This document shows positions 1-11,239 of a stretch of 64,000 bases of DNA, one piece after another (position 1 is the stretch's first letter; each line of letters begins with the position of its first letter). This stretch comes from Nocardioides szechwanensis. Lineage in GTDB: Bacteria > Actinomycetota > Actinomycetes > Propionibacteriales > Nocardioidaceae. A program made the translations under genes and the position numbers. A model generated the notes under the pieces. That model worked only from the letters and a program-made list of their open reading frames with translations, did not search any database and was not told the DNA's origin. The stretch is taken from NCBI RefSeq assembly GCF_900103935.1, contig NZ_FNIC01000001.1, forward strand, positions 226,306-290,305. Reading direction: 5' to 3'.

Positions 1-889
1 CCTGAGCACCCTCACGGCGGCACCCCTCTTCCTGACCACCCTCCCCGCCTCGGCGCTCACCGCGGATCCGGCCGGCGCCGCCTCCTGCGCCGAGCAGGAG
101 GTCTCCTCGTCGGCCAAGGGCGGCCGGGGGGCCGACCACCGCGACATCAGCGCTGCCGAGCAGCGCGAGATCGCCATCCGCACCCACCGGATCCTCAAGC
201 GCCAGGGCGGCACGTCGTCCCTGGCGGCCGGGGGCTCGGTGCCCGTCTACGTGCACGTGATGGCCTCCAAGTCCGGCGCCGGCAATGTCACCGACACCCA
301 GATCGCGCAGCAGATCCAGGTCCTCAACACGACGTACGGCGGCGGGGAGTCGGCCGCGGCCGCCAACACCGGCTTCACGTTCACACTCGCCGGCACCGAC
401 CGCTTCTACAACGACACCTGGCACCGCGACGGCTCGAGCAGCAAGTACCGCAAGGCCACCCGCCAGGGCGGCGCCGACGCGCTCAACATCTGGCTGGTCG
501 ACTTCAGCTACCTCGGGATCGCCACCTTCCCGTGGGACTACAGCCGCAACCCCGGCATCGACGGCATCCGCGTGCAGTACTCCTCGCTGCCCGGCGGCAG
601 CGCCGCCAACTACAACCTCGGCGAGACAGCCACGCACGAGGCCGGCCACTGGCTCGGGCTCTACCACACGTTCCAGGGCGGCTGCACGGCCACGAACGAC
701 GAGGTGAGCGACACCCCCGCCCAGGGCAGCCCCACCAACGGCTGCCCCGCCGGCCGCGACTCCTGCTCGCTGCCGGGCCTGGACCCCATCCACAACTACA
801 TGGACTACAGCTACGACAGCTGCTACGACCAGTTCACCACCGGGCAGAGCACCCGGATGGACCAGATGTGGGCGGCCTACCGCGCCTGA
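1..889 (+). CDS. Secreted zinc metalloprotease, M43 (pappalysin-like) family, 5' end outside window
   Basis: The frame is open from the first bases, so the true start and most of the signal peptide lie upstream. The visible N-terminus is hydrophobic (LTAAPLFLTTLPASALTA), like the end of a secretion signal. The zinc site HEAGHWLGLYH fits the metzincin pattern HExxHxxGxxH, and NYMDYSYDSC further on fits the Met-turn. Paired cysteines after the zinc site (QGGC, NGC, DSC) are usual in M43 proteases of actinobacteria and suggest an extracellular enzyme. The GTG near 239 is internal and should not be used as a start. The substrate cannot be told. The family call is firm; the full length is unknown. 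Confidence 0.85.
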   Translation, partial: LSTLTAAPLFLTTLPASALTADPAGAASCAEQEVSSSAKGGRGADHRDISAAEQREIAIRTHRILKRQGGTSSLAAGGSVPVYVHVMASKSGAGNVTDTQIAQQIQVLNTTYGGGESAAAANTGFTFTLAGTDRFYNDTWHRDGSSSKYRKATRQGGADALNIWLVDFSYLGIATFPWDYSRNPGIDGIRVQYSSLPGGSAANYNLGETATHEAGHWLGLYHTFQGGCTATNDEVSDTPAQGSPTNGCPAGRDSCSLPGLDPIHNYMDYSYDSCYDQFTTGQSTRMDQMWAAYRA

Positions 890-895
890 GGCTAT

Positions 896-913
896 TGCAG
901 GTTCGTGCATTGC
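896..913 (+). other. 18-bp motif also found upstream of the M4 protease
   Basis: TGCAGGTTCGTGCATTGC lies seven bases after the metalloprotease stop codon. It matches 26305-26322, upstream of the M4 protease gene, at 16 of 18 positions. The gap 890-1031 otherwise holds no gene that I can see and is poorer in GC than its surroundings. Function unknown. Confidence 0.4.
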
Positions 914-1031
914 AAGGATGTGTAGTTCGCAGGTGGTTCCGTGAAGTTCGGCTCTGTTGCATGATTTTCCCGGAGAGAGCGGATACCTATCCCACCTCAG
1001 GTAGTTCTCTTCACGGCCTCTGTCCCAGGCC

Positions 1032-1466
1032 TCAGCGGTCCGCGTGCTCGTCGCTTCCGGGGAACATCTCGGGCGCTCCCCGGAAGGCGAGTTCGCGGAC
1101 CGCTGTCATTTGCAGCGACCGCAGCGCCCAGGCGCGCTGGTCGCCCGTCGTGCTGGCCACCAGGAACGCGTACGTCGTGGCGCAGTCGCGCTCCAGCCGC
1201 AGCGCGCGCCGGGTCACGGCCTCGACCGTGCTGAGGTCGACCGGCACCTCGTAGGCCACCTCGGCCGCCACGGGCTGCTCCCCGAGGTCGGTGATCGTGC
1301 GGGTCAGCTGGTCGCGTCGGGCGCGGTGGGCGGCGTAGGTGTCGGACACCGCGGCGAAGAGCTCCGGTGCGGCCGTCTGCGACGTCTGGGCGCCGAGGAC
1401 CCCGAGCACGTAGACCGCCGCGTGCTCAGCGGCCAGCGTGGTCTGGAGGGCGGCGAGCTCGCTCAT
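1032..1466 (-). CDS. Ferritin-like DUF4439 protein
   Basis: A 144-residue, mostly helical protein. The N-terminus ([19 protein letters not shown]) matches the first helix of the DUF4439 ferritin-like family, which often lies next to rimP in actinobacteria. It has no signal peptide. The start at 1466 was chosen because the ATG overlaps the stop of the upstream lipoprotein gene by four bases (ATGA), a common mark of coupled translation. A longer open frame runs upstream, but it is antisense to or overlaps the lipoprotein gene. Whether it binds metal is not known. It is read away from rimP. Confidence 0.75.
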   Translation of the reverse strand: MSELAALQTTLAAEHAAVYVLGVLGAQTSQTAAPELFAAVSDTYAAHRARRDQLTRTITDLGEQPVAAEVAYEVPVDLSTVEAVTRRALRLERDCATTYAFLVASTTGDQRAWALRSLQMTAVRELAFRGAPEMFPGSDEHADR

Positions 1467-1972
1467 GGGCGCTCCGCGGGCAGCACGGCGAGCCGTTGGG
1501 CGACCGCGGCCGACATCGACGCGAGCAGCCGGGCCAGCGCGCCACTGGTCGCGGCCAGGCAGGCCTCCTCGAGGCGGCGCTGGTGCGCCCGCTCCCGGCG
1601 GCGCAGCGACCGGAGCGCCTCGCCCCGCGAGACGATGCGGGGTCCCGGCTGGGTGGGGGCCTCCGCCTGCGGCGACTCGAGGGCCTCCGCGTGGGCGAGG
1701 TGGAGCTCCCGGAACGACGTGGTCGCGCGCCGGACGTCCGGGGCGCGGGTCGCGACCGCCGGGGCGCCCAGCATCACCACCAGGTCGGCGACGACCTGCT
1801 CGACCAGCACCGTGTCGGCGTCGGCGGGCGGCTCGGTGGGGGAGCCGTCCGGGGTGGGGTCGCTGCGTGGGTCGAGGTCCTCGACGTCGCACGCCGCCAC
1901 GCCGGCGGCCAGCGCGCCCAACGCCACCCCGAGCGCCGTACGGCGGGTGGTGGCGGTCGCACGGTCGGGCAC
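1463..1972 (-). CDS. Predicted Tat-exported lipoprotein with a helical ferritin-like C-terminus
   Basis: 169 residues. The N-terminus has a twin-arginine signal ([21 protein letters not shown]) ending in a lipobox cysteine, followed by a Pro/Asp-rich linker. This suggests folded export and anchoring on the outer face of the membrane. The rest is helical, with Glu and His residues ([25 protein letters not shown]) in ferritin-like spacing. It overlaps the DUF4439 gene by four bases, so the two products probably work together, perhaps as two halves of a ferritin-like bundle; that is inference. The GTG start at 1972 follows a TAGGGT box by six bases, so the mRNA may be leaderless. Confidence 0.65.
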   Translation of the reverse strand: MPDRATATTRRTALGVALGALAAGVAACDVEDLDPRSDPTPDGSPTEPPADADTVLVEQVVADLVVMLGAPAVATRAPDVRRATTSFRELHLAHAEALESPQAEAPTQPGPRIVSRGEALRSLRRRERAHQRRLEEACLAATSGALARLLASMSAAVAQRLAVLPAERP

Positions 1973-1978
1973 GCCGCG

Positions 1979-1984
1979 ACCCTA
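1979..1984 (-). promoter_or_regulatory. -10 box for the lipoprotein/DUF4439 operon
   Basis: TAGGGT on the minus strand, six bases before the GTG at 1972. With a start site 6-7 bases after the box the transcript would begin at the start codon (leaderless). Confidence 0.5.
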
Positions 1985-2017
1985 TCTCCGGTGTCCGGCG
2001 GCGGCGCGGCGAGCCGC

Positions 2018-2023
2018 TATCGT
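2018..2023 (+). promoter_or_regulatory. Possible -10 box for rimP
   Basis: TATCGT lies about 40 bases before the rimP ATG. A start near 2030 gives a short leader carrying the rimP ribosome binding site GGGAGG at 2050-2055. No clear -35 box is visible. Confidence 0.4.
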
Positions 2024-2063
2024 GGGCCATGCATCACCACAACAACACAGGGAGGTCGCGCAG

Positions 2064-2570
2064 ATGAGCGCCAAGCAGGCCGATACACAGGCCCGGATCG
2101 AGGCGGAGCTCGCCAGCCCCCTGCGCAACCTCGATCTGGACATCGAGGCCGTCGAGATCACTCCGGCCGGCAAGCGTCGCGTGCTGCGCGTCGCGATCGA
2201 CAAGGACGGCGGGGTCACCCTCGACGACGTCGCCGAGGCCACCAAGGCCATCGACGCCACGCTCGAGTCCTCCGACGTCATGGGCGAGCACCCCTACACG
2301 CTGGAGGTCACCTCCCGTGGGGTCGACCGGCCGCTGACCCTGCCGCGCCACTGGCGCCGCAACGTCGACAGGCTGGTCAAGGTCACGACCGCCGACGACG
2401 CCTTCACCGGCCGGATCGTCGGTTACGACGAGGACCGCGCGAGCGTCGACGTGGCCGGCGTCGTACGCGAGGTCGCCTACGCCGACGTCGAGAAGGCGCT
2501 CGTGCAGGTCGAGTTCAACCGCAAGACCACCGTGACCGAAGCAGAGCTCGAAGAAGAGGACGACGCCTGA
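2064..2570 (+). CDS. rimP: Ribosome maturation factor RimP
   Basis: 168 residues, the usual RimP length. RimP binds the 30S subunit and helps its assembly. Recognisable parts are the N-terminal alpha/beta domain with [24 protein letters not shown] and the central [19 protein letters not shown], followed by an SH3-like C-terminal domain and an acidic tail. The start at 2064 is supported by GGGAGG eight bases upstream; the longer frame reaching back to 1044 is only absence of stops. It is the first gene of the rimP-nusA-ylxR-infB cluster, and its stop codon overlaps the nusA start by one base (TGATG). Confidence 0.95.
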   Translation: MSAKQADTQARIEAELASPLRNLDLDIEAVEITPAGKRRVLRVAIDKDGGVTLDDVAEATKAIDATLESSDVMGEHPYTLEVTSRGVDRPLTLPRHWRRNVDRLVKVTTADDAFTGRIVGYDEDRASVDVAGVVREVAYADVEKALVQVEFNRKTTVTEAELEEEDDA

Positions 2571-3550
2571 TGGACATCGACATGAGCATCCTGCGGATGC
2601 TGGAGCGTGAGAAGGAGATCTCCTTCTCCGTACTGGTCGAGGCGATCGAGCAGGCCCTCCTCACCGCCTACCACAAGAGCCCCGGCGCCCGGGAGAAGGC
2701 GCGGGTCACCCTCGACCGCAAGAGCGGGCACGTGACCGTCCTCGCCACCGAGGTCGACGAGGAGGGCAACGTCGTCGGCGAGTTCGAGGACACCCCCGAC
2801 GGGTTCGGCCGGATCGCCGCGACGACCGCGAAGCAGATCATGCTCCAGCGGCTGCGCGACGCCGAGGACGACATCCGGTTCGGTGAGTTCGCCGGCAAGG
2901 AGGGCGACATCATCTCCGGCGTCATCCAGCAGGGCCGCAACCCCGACGACGTCATGGTCGACCTCGGCAAGCTCGAGGCGCTGCTGCCCGTCGGCGAGCG
3001 CGTGCCCGGCGAGGACTACCAGCACGGCACCCGGATCAAGTGCCTCGTGGTGTCCGTGCGCAAGGGCATGCGCGGTCCGCAGATCACGCTCTCGCGTTCC
3101 CACCCCAACCTGGTCAAGAAGCTCTTCGCCCTCGAGGTCCCCGAGATCGCCAGCGGTGTCGTCGAGATCAAGGCGATCGCCCGCGAGGCCGGCCACCGCA
3201 CCAAGATCGCGGTCATGACCGAGGCCCCCGGGGTCAACCCCAAGGGTGCCTGCATCGGCCCCATGGGCCAGCGCGTGCGCAACGTGATGTCGGAGCTCCA
3301 CGGCGAGAAGATCGACATCGTCGACTGGTCCGACGACCCCGCCACCCTGGTCGCCAACGCCCTCTCGCCGGCGCGGGTCAGCTCCGTCGAGGTCGTCGAC
3401 CTGGCCGCCCGCTCGGCCCGCGTCGTCGTCCCGTCCTTCCAGCTCTCCCTCGCCATCGGCAAGGAGGGCCAGAACGCCCGCCTCGCCGCCCGCCTCACCG
3501 GCTGGCGCATCGACATCCACGGCGACGAGGAAGCTGCCGAAGACAGCTGA
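2570..3550 (+). CDS. nusA: Transcription termination/antitermination factor NusA
   Basis: 326 residues. NusA binds RNA polymerase and nascent RNA and acts in pausing, termination and antitermination. The N-terminal polymerase-binding domain begins [11 protein letters not shown], followed by an S1 domain and tandem KH domains ([19 protein letters not shown], then [20 protein letters not shown]). It ends after the second KH domain, the short form usual in actinobacteria, without the proteobacterial acidic repeats. The ATG at 2570 overlaps the rimP stop; a second ATG at 2582 is possible. The next feature is a composite palindromic element at 3562-3625. Confidence 0.96.
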   Translation: MDIDMSILRMLEREKEISFSVLVEAIEQALLTAYHKSPGAREKARVTLDRKSGHVTVLATEVDEEGNVVGEFEDTPDGFGRIAATTAKQIMLQRLRDAEDDIRFGEFAGKEGDIISGVIQQGRNPDDVMVDLGKLEALLPVGERVPGEDYQHGTRIKCLVVSVRKGMRGPQITLSRSHPNLVKKLFALEVPEIASGVVEIKAIAREAGHRTKIAVMTEAPGVNPKGACIGPMGQRVRNVMSELHGEKIDIVDWSDDPATLVANALSPARVSSVEVVDLAARSARVVVPSFQLSLAIGKEGQNARLAARLTGWRIDIHGDEEAAEDS

Positions 3551-3561
3551 CCGGATTTCGC

Positions 3562-3625
3562 GTTGACCCGCCTGAAACTTTCGGGCGGGTCAACGACATT
3601 CTTGGTCAGTTTCGGGCGGGTCAAC
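3562..3625. repeat. 64-bp composite palindromic element, copy 1
   Basis: A 33-bp near-perfect palindrome (arms GTTGACCCGCC and GGCGGGTCAAC, 3562-3594), a 9-bp spacer, and a 22-bp half copy ending at 3625. Its reverse complement aligns without gaps to the element at 50779-50842, with 59 of 64 bases identical. It lies between the nusA stop and the convergent phosphatase stop, so it can serve as a two-way terminator, although the T run is weak. It is part of a dispersed family in this window. Confidence 0.85.
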
Positions 3626-3637
3626 CTTCAGGAGCAG

Positions 3638-4237
3638 TCAGTCTTCGGGGGCGGGGTCCCAGGACCGGCAGACCCAGCCGTCGTCGTCGGCCTCGATCTC
3701 GATGGTGGCGCAGTTGTGGATGCGGTGCGGGCCGGAGTCGAGGTGGGCGAGGAGCGGTACGGCGAGACGCAGCGCGCCGCCGTGGCTGACCACGAGCACG
3801 GTCTCGCCGCGGTGCGCGTCGACGATCTCGTCGAGCACGCCGCGCATCCGGGCCACCACGTCGGTGCCGGACTCGCCGCCGGGGATCCGCAGGTCGAGGT
3901 CGCCGGCCAGCCACGCGCCGTACGGTGCGGCGCACGGGTCGGTGTCGCGCGGGCTGCCGGCCAGGTCGCCGAGGTCGAACTCCACCAGGTCGTTGCGCGT
4001 CGTCACGCCCACGCCGAGCCGGGCTGCCGCGATCTCGGCCGTCTGCACGGCGCGGGCGAGCGTGCTGGTCCACACGTGCGCGACCCGGCGCCCGGACAGG
4101 CGGTCGGCCAGCCCGGCGGCCTGCTCACGGCCGACGCGCGTCAGCGAGCCACCCTCGACCTCCCAGGTGCTGGACTCGTACTCCGCCTCGCCGTGCCGGG
4201 CGAGGACGAGCGTGGTGGCGCACTGCAACGACGACAT
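3638..4237 (-). CDS. Histidine phosphatase family protein (phosphoglycerate-mutase-like)
   Basis: 199 residues. The phosphohistidine motif is near the N-terminus (LARHGEAEYES) and the second catalytic histidine is in VVSHGGALRLAV, with the expected arginines between, so a phosphatase or mutase active site is present. The substrate cannot be told. The ATG at 4237 was chosen over the one at 4261 because a CACAAT box sits six bases upstream, suggesting a leaderless start. The gene is read against the surrounding translation-factor genes and separates nusA from ylxR. Confidence 0.85.
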   Translation of the reverse strand: MSSLQCATTLVLARHGEAEYESSTWEVEGGSLTRVGREQAAGLADRLSGRRVAHVWTSTLARAVQTAEIAAARLGVGVTTRNDLVEFDLGDLAGSPRDTDPCAAPYGAWLAGDLDLRIPGGESGTDVVARMRGVLDEIVDAHRGETVLVVSHGGALRLAVPLLAHLDSGPHRIHNCATIEIEADDDGWVCRSWDPAPED

Positions 4238-4243
4238 GGCTCG

Positions 4244-4249
4244 ATTGTG
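4244..4249 (-). promoter_or_regulatory. -10 box for the histidine phosphatase gene
   Basis: CACAAT on the minus strand, six bases before ATG 4237; this supports 4237 as a leaderless start. Confidence 0.5.
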
Positions 4250-4267
4250 CCCGCCGGGCACGCCCGG

Positions 4268-4297
4268 TTCGGTGATGTGAGCGGAGTTGGCTAGACT
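4268..4297 (+). promoter_or_regulatory. Predicted promoter of ylxR-infB
   Basis: TTCGGT and TAGACT separated by 18 bases. The GTG at 4306 starts eight bases after the -10 box. An extra promoter here makes sense because the phosphatase gene blocks read-through from nusA. Confidence 0.5.
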
Positions 4298-4305
4298 CGT
4301 CTGCG

Positions 4306-4611
4306 GTGGTCCACCGAAGCACTCCCCTCATGTCGACAGATCCTGTTCGCACGTGCGTGGGGTGCCGCCAGCGGGCCGCCAAGCGTGAGCTGTTGCGGGT
4401 GACTGTCGGCTCGGACGCGCACGGCCAGCCGGCCGTCGTACCCGATCCGGACGCCACCGCACCCGGCCGGGGCGCGCACCTGCACCCCACTGCCGAGTGT
4501 TACGACCTCGCCGTACGGCGGAGAGCGTTCACCCGTGCCTTGAGGCACGATGGAGCGCTGTCCACCACGCCGGTGGGGGACTTCTTCGCCTCACGCGCAG
4601 ACCCACAGTGA
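4306..4611 (+). CDS. ylxR: YlxR family RNA-binding protein (DUF448)
   Basis: Up to 101 residues. The YlxR signature is clear: VRTCVGCRQRAAKRELLRV near the N-terminus and PGRGAHLHP in the middle, then a basic stretch (AVRRRAFTRALR). Members are small cytoplasmic proteins encoded between nusA and infB, thought to bind RNA and affect transcription or RNase P. Two starts are possible: GTG 4306, nearly at the predicted transcript start, and ATG 4330, which begins MSTDPVRTC. Neither has a good Shine-Dalgarno site, so the exact N-terminus is uncertain. Confidence 0.88.
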   Translation: MVHRSTPLMSTDPVRTCVGCRQRAAKRELLRVTVGSDAHGQPAVVPDPDATAPGRGAHLHPTAECYDLAVRRRAFTRALRHDGALSTTPVGDFFASRADPQ

Positions 4612-4735
4612 CGAAACCGACCAGAAACTGGAGCAGCAGCTCATGAGCACTCGATGAGTAACTCCCGATGAGTTTGCAACACCACTAAAGGTCTCGCAGC
4701 ACCGCATGACGCGGGTCGAGGCCAGAAGGAGAAAC

Positions 4736-7558
<2,823 letters not shown>

Positions 7559-7568
7559 TCCACACCGT

Positions 7569-7609
7569 CGAGTCGGCGCAGATCTCCCCAGGAGATCTGC
7601 GCCGACTCG
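7569..7609 (+). terminator. Strong hairpin between infB and rbfA
   Basis: A perfect 19-bp stem (arm CGAGTCGGCGCAGATCTCC) with a three-base loop, ten bases after the infB stop. The tail CACATTTCGCATTT holds short T runs rather than a long U tract. It may end or weaken transcription before rbfA. Confidence 0.75.
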
Positions 7610-7639
7610 GCACATTTCGCATTTGAGAGAGTAGGAAGC

Positions 7640-8116
7640 ATGACCAGCCCACGCGTGCGCAAGATCGCCGACCGGATCCACGTGGTCGTGGCCGAGATGC
7701 TGGAGCGACGGATCAAGGACCCGCGGCTCGGGTTCGTGACCCTCACCGACGTCCGGCTCACCGGCGACGGGCAGCAGGCGACGCTCTTCTACACCGTTCT
7801 GGGCGGCGAGGAGGAGCGGGCCAACACCGCCGCGGGGCTCGAGTCGGCCAAGGGCGTGCTGCGCTCCGAGGTGGCCAAGCAGCTCGGCACCCGCACCGCA
7901 CCGACGCTGACGTTCATCCACGACGCCCTCCCCGAGGAGGCGCGCGCGCTCGACGAGGTGCTCGCCCGGGCCCGCGCCGCCGACGAGGCCGTGGCGGCGC
8001 TGCGCGGCACGACGTACGCCGGCGAGGCCGACCCGTACAAGAAGCCCCGTGAGGACGAGGTCGGCGACGACGCTGACGTCGACGCCGAGCTCGACGAGGA
8101 CGACGCCCCGAAGTGA
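7640..8116 (+). CDS. rbfA: 30S ribosome-binding factor RbfA
   Basis: 158 residues. RbfA is a KH-fold protein that binds immature 30S subunits. The N-terminus ([20 protein letters not shown]) and the motif [15 protein letters not shown] are typical, as is [11 protein letters not shown]. The C-terminus is a long acidic tail ([15 protein letters not shown]), common in actinobacterial forms. The start ATG follows a GGAAG-type site. Its stop overlaps the truB start by four bases (GTGA). Confidence 0.94.
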   Translation: MTSPRVRKIADRIHVVVAEMLERRIKDPRLGFVTLTDVRLTGDGQQATLFYTVLGGEEERANTAAGLESAKGVLRSEVAKQLGTRTAPTLTFIHDALPEEARALDEVLARARAADEAVAALRGTTYAGEADPYKKPREDEVGDDADVDAELDEDDAPK

Positions 8117-8979
8117 CGACCGAGTCCGGTCTCGTCGTCGTCGACAAGGCCCCGGGCATGACGTCGCACGACGTCGTCGCGCGCGTACGCCGGCTCGCCG
8201 GCACCCGCAAGGTCGGTCACGCCGGCACGCTGGACCCGATGGCCACCGGCGTGCTGGTGCTCGGGATCAACCGGGCCACGCGCCTGCTCGGCCACCTGAT
8301 GCTGACCGAGAAGGGCTACGACGCCACGGTCCGGCTCGGGGTCGCGACCACGACCGACGACGCCGAGGGTGAGGTCGTCTCCACCGCGTCCACGGCCGGC
8401 GTGACCGAGGACGCCGTGCGCGCCGCGCTGGCGACGTTCGTCGGTGACATCGAGCAGGTGCCGACCGCGGTGTCGGCGATCAAGGTCGACGGCAAGCGCG
8501 CCTACCAGCGGGTGCGTGACGGCGAGCAGGTCGAGCTGAAGGCGCGGCCGGTCACCATCCACGAGCTGAGCGTCGGGGAGGTCCGCCTCGGCGACGACCA
8601 TGTCGACGTCGACGTCTCCCTGCGCTGCTCGAGCGGCACCTACGTCCGGGCCATCGCTCGCGACACCGGCGCGCTGCTCGGCGTCGGCGGCCACCTCACC
8701 GCGCTGCGCCGTACGGCGGTCGGGGAGTTCGACCTGGCCGCCGCCGCCACCCTGGACGGGCTGTCCGACGAGTTCCGGCTGGTGCCCATCGCCGAGGCCG
8801 CCCGGGCGAGCTTCCCGGGCGTCGACCTCGACGACGCGCAGGCCGCCGACGTCCGCTTCGGCCGCGCCCTTGACCTCGACCTGGACGGCCTCACGGCGGT
8901 CTTCGCGCCCGACGGCACGTTCCTCGCGCTCTACGAACCGAAGGCCGGCACCGCCCGAGCCGCGGCGGTCTTCGTCTGA
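8113..8979 (+). CDS. truB: tRNA pseudouridine(55) synthase TruB
   Basis: 288 residues. TruB makes pseudouridine 55 in the T-loop of tRNAs. The N-terminal [17 protein letters not shown] and the catalytic motif [13 protein letters not shown] are present, the latter with Asp41, as is [14 protein letters not shown]-terminal extension follows, as in actinobacterial TruB. The GTG start overlaps the rbfA stop. It ends just before the ribF promoter. Confidence 0.95.
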   Translation: MTTESGLVVVDKAPGMTSHDVVARVRRLAGTRKVGHAGTLDPMATGVLVLGINRATRLLGHLMLTEKGYDATVRLGVATTTDDAEGEVVSTASTAGVTEDAVRAALATFVGDIEQVPTAVSAIKVDGKRAYQRVRDGEQVELKARPVTIHELSVGEVRLGDDHVDVDVSLRCSSGTYVRAIARDTGALLGVGGHLTALRRTAVGEFDLAAAATLDGLSDEFRLVPIAEAARASFPGVDLDDAQAADVRFGRALDLDLDGLTAVFAPDGTFLALYEPKAGTARAAAVFV

Positions 8980-8996
8980 TCCCGCGGGCACGCCGA

Positions 8997-9002
8997 TAGG
9001 GT
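8997..9002 (+). promoter_or_regulatory. -10 box for ribF
   Basis: TAGGGT, six bases before the ribF GTG, so a leaderless mRNA is likely. Confidence 0.5.
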
Positions 9003-9008
9003 CGGGGA

Positions 9009-9944
9009 GTGCAGATCTGGCGCTCCCTCGACGAGATCCCCGACGACCTCGGTCCCACCGCAGTCGTCATCGGCAACTTCGACGGCGTCCACCTCGGCCA
9101 CCAGCGGGTGCTGGCCCGTACGCGGACCCTCGCCGACGAGCAGGACCTGACCCTCGTCGCGGTGACCTTCGACCCCCACCCGATGGCTGTGCTGCGGCCC
9201 GAGCACGCGCCCTCGATGCTCACGACCGTCGAGCGCCGCGCCGAGCTGCTGGCCGAACGAGGTGCCGACGCCATGCTGGCGCTGCCGTTCGACCTGTCCG
9301 TCGCCGCGTGGCCGCCGGAGGAGTTCGTGCAGCGGGTGCTGGTCGGCGCCCTCGGTGCCGCGGTCGTGGTCGTGGGCGCCAACTTCCGCTTCGGCAGCCG
9401 CGCCGCCGGCGACGCCCGCACCCTGGCCGAGCTGGGGGAGACCCACGGCTTCGCCGCGGAGGGCATCGCGCTCGACGCCGGGCCGATGGTGTGGTCGTCC
9501 ACCTATGTGCGCACCTGTCTGGCCACCGGCGACGTCGCCGGCGCCGCCGAGGCGCTGGGGCACCCCTACGCGCTGCGCGGTGTCGTCGTACGGGGGGACC
9601 AGCGCGGCCGCGAGCTCGGCTTCCCCACCGCCAACGTGCCCGCCAACGGGCTCACCGCCGCACCCGCCGACGGCGTCTACGCCGGTCGGCTGCGCCGCCT
9701 CGACACCGGCGAGACCTACCCCGCGGCGATCAGCGTCGGCACCAACCCGACCTTCGACGGCGTGCGCGAGCGCCGGGTCGAGAGCTATGTCCTCGACCGC
9801 ACCGACCTCGAGCTGTACGGCGTCGAGGTGGAGGTGTCCTTCGTCGACCGGCTGCGCGGCATGGTCGCCTTCGAGTCCGTCGAGAAGCTGGTGGAGCAGA
9901 TGGACGACGACGTACGACGTGCGCGCGAGATCGTGGGCGGCTGA
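9009..9944 (+). CDS. ribF: Bifunctional riboflavin kinase/FAD synthetase
   Basis: 311 residues. RibF turns riboflavin into FMN and then FAD. The N-terminal FAD synthetase domain has VIGNFDGVHLGHQRVL and VTFDPHPM; the C-terminal kinase domain has RGVVVRGDQRGRELGFPTAN. Next to truB is a common place for it. The GTG start lies six bases after a TAGGGT box, with no Shine-Dalgarno site, so the gene appears to have its own leaderless transcript. The next gene starts two bases after its stop. Confidence 0.95.
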   Translation: MQIWRSLDEIPDDLGPTAVVIGNFDGVHLGHQRVLARTRTLADEQDLTLVAVTFDPHPMAVLRPEHAPSMLTTVERRAELLAERGADAMLALPFDLSVAAWPPEEFVQRVLVGALGAAVVVVGANFRFGSRAAGDARTLAELGETHGFAAEGIALDAGPMVWSSTYVRTCLATGDVAGAAEALGHPYALRGVVVRGDQRGRELGFPTANVPANGLTAAPADGVYAGRLRRLDTGETYPAAISVGTNPTFDGVRERRVESYVLDRTDLELYGVEVEVSFVDRLRGMVAFESVEKLVEQMDDDVRRAREIVGG

Positions 9945-9945
9945 C

Positions 9946-10959
9946 GTGTCGCACCACGCACCCGCCGGTGACCCGATCGCCGCGACCGACGCGTGGTTCC
10001 TGACCCACGGGCTCACCTACTTCGTGCCCGAGAAGCGAGCGTCGGTGCGCGCGGCACTGCGGCCGCGGCGGATCGTGCCGTTGCTCGCGGTGACGGTCCT
10101 GGGCGCAGCGGCGGTGGCTGTGACTCTCTCGCTGGTCGTCGACGGCGAGAGCTATCTCCCCGCCACGCTCTGGACGCTCTTCGGGGTGGTGGCCGCCTGG
10201 TACGCGCTCACGGCGCTGGAGGCTGGTTCGATCGTCTCCTGGGCGCTGGCCCGCACGTTCGGCAGCCTGCGCACCCTGCTGCCCATGATGACCCGGGCGC
10301 TGCCGATGCTGCTGGTCTTCGTGACCTTCCTCTTCATCAACGCGGAGGTCTGGGAGGTGGCGTCGTGGCTCGGCACCGGGGAGCTCTGGCTCGTCGCGCT
10401 GCTCTTCGGCACCCTGGCCGGGGCGTTCCTCCTGGTGCGCCTGCCCGAGGAGGTCGACCGGACCGACGACCACGTCGACGAGGCGCTGCTGCTGCAGTCG
10501 ACCGCCGGGACCCCGCTGGAGAGCCTGACGCGGGATCTGGTCGACGACCCCGACGCCGACCCGGCGTCGTACGCCGAGGTGGGTGGCTACGAGCGCTGGA
10601 ACCTGATCCTGGTGCTGGTGGTCATCCAGGCCACTCAGGTGCTGCTGCTGGCGGTCACGGTCTTCGGCTTCTTCATGCTGTTCGGGTCGTTGATCATGGA
10701 CCCGCACATCGTCGAGAACTGGACCGGTGGCCCGCCCGACAGCATCCCTCACCTGGACCACGTCTCGGCCGAGCTGGTCAGGGTGTCGGTGTTCCTGGCG
10801 GCGTTCTCGAGCCTCTACCTCACCGTCTCCACGGTCACCGACGAGACCTACCGCGAGCAGTTCTTCGGCAGTGTGATGCGTGAGATGGAACGAGCCGTCG
10901 GCGTGCGCGCGGTCTATCTCGCGCTGCGCGACCGACGGCCCGTCCCAGAGGTCGACTAG
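9946..10959 (+). CDS. Integral membrane protein of unknown function
   Basis: 337 residues, family not recognised. A short cytoplasmic N-terminus is followed by about five to seven hydrophobic segments (for example RIVPLLAVTVLGAAAVAVTLSL, then LMLLVFVTFLFINAEVW and LILVLVVIQATQVLLLAVTV), with a soluble acidic loop near the middle (EEVDRTDDHVDEA). The GTG start is two bases after the ribF stop, so it is probably cotranscribed with ribF. It ends tail to tail with ptsH, overlapping by four bases. A transporter role is possible but nothing in the sequence shows it. Confidence 0.7.
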   Translation: MSHHAPAGDPIAATDAWFLTHGLTYFVPEKRASVRAALRPRRIVPLLAVTVLGAAAVAVTLSLVVDGESYLPATLWTLFGVVAAWYALTALEAGSIVSWALARTFGSLRTLLPMMTRALPMLLVFVTFLFINAEVWEVASWLGTGELWLVALLFGTLAGAFLLVRLPEEVDRTDDHVDEALLLQSTAGTPLESLTRDLVDDPDADPASYAEVGGYERWNLILVLVVIQATQVLLLAVTVFGFFMLFGSLIMDPHIVENWTGGPPDSIPHLDHVSAELVRVSVFLAAFSSLYLTVSTVTDETYREQFFGSVMREMERAVGVRAVYLALRDRRPVPEVD

Positions 10960-11213
10960 GCGTCGAGGTCCTTCTCGACCAGCGCCACGATCACGTCGAC
11001 GTCGGCCTCGTTGTCGCCGGAGACCTCCACGGTGTCGCCGTTGCCGGCGCCCAGGGTCATCAGCAGCAGCGCCGAGCTCGCGTCGACCGGCTCGTCACCG
11101 GGGATGCCGATCAGGACCTCGGAGCCGAGCTCGTCGGCGGCCTCGGAGATGATCGCGGCGGGGCGGGCGTGCAGGCCGACGGCGGAGCCGACTTTGACGG
11201 ACTTGGTGGGCAT
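10956..11213 (-). CDS. ptsH: PTS phosphocarrier protein HPr
   Basis: 85 residues. HPr passes phosphate from enzyme I to the sugar-specific EIIA domains. The phosphorylated His15 is in AVGLHARPAA. A serine-containing segment (VDASSALLLM) lies where Ser46 is in Firmicutes HPr, but I see no HPr kinase gene here. It is the last gene of the fruR-fruK-fruA-ptsH run, 26 bases after fruA, and should also serve the mannitol-type permease at 29.5 kb. Confidence 0.95.
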   Translation of the reverse strand: MPTKSVKVGSAVGLHARPAAIISEAADELGSEVLIGIPGDEPVDASSALLLMTLGAGNGDTVEVSGDNEADVDVIVALVEKDLDA

Positions 11214-11239
11214 GGTTCTCCTTCGTTGGGCGGGGTGGT

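Noticed and set aside
4620..4680. Repeated GATGAGT units before infB as a possible operator
   Set aside because: Short, irregular and without symmetry; overlapping ATGs there have no coding frame. I see no firm function.
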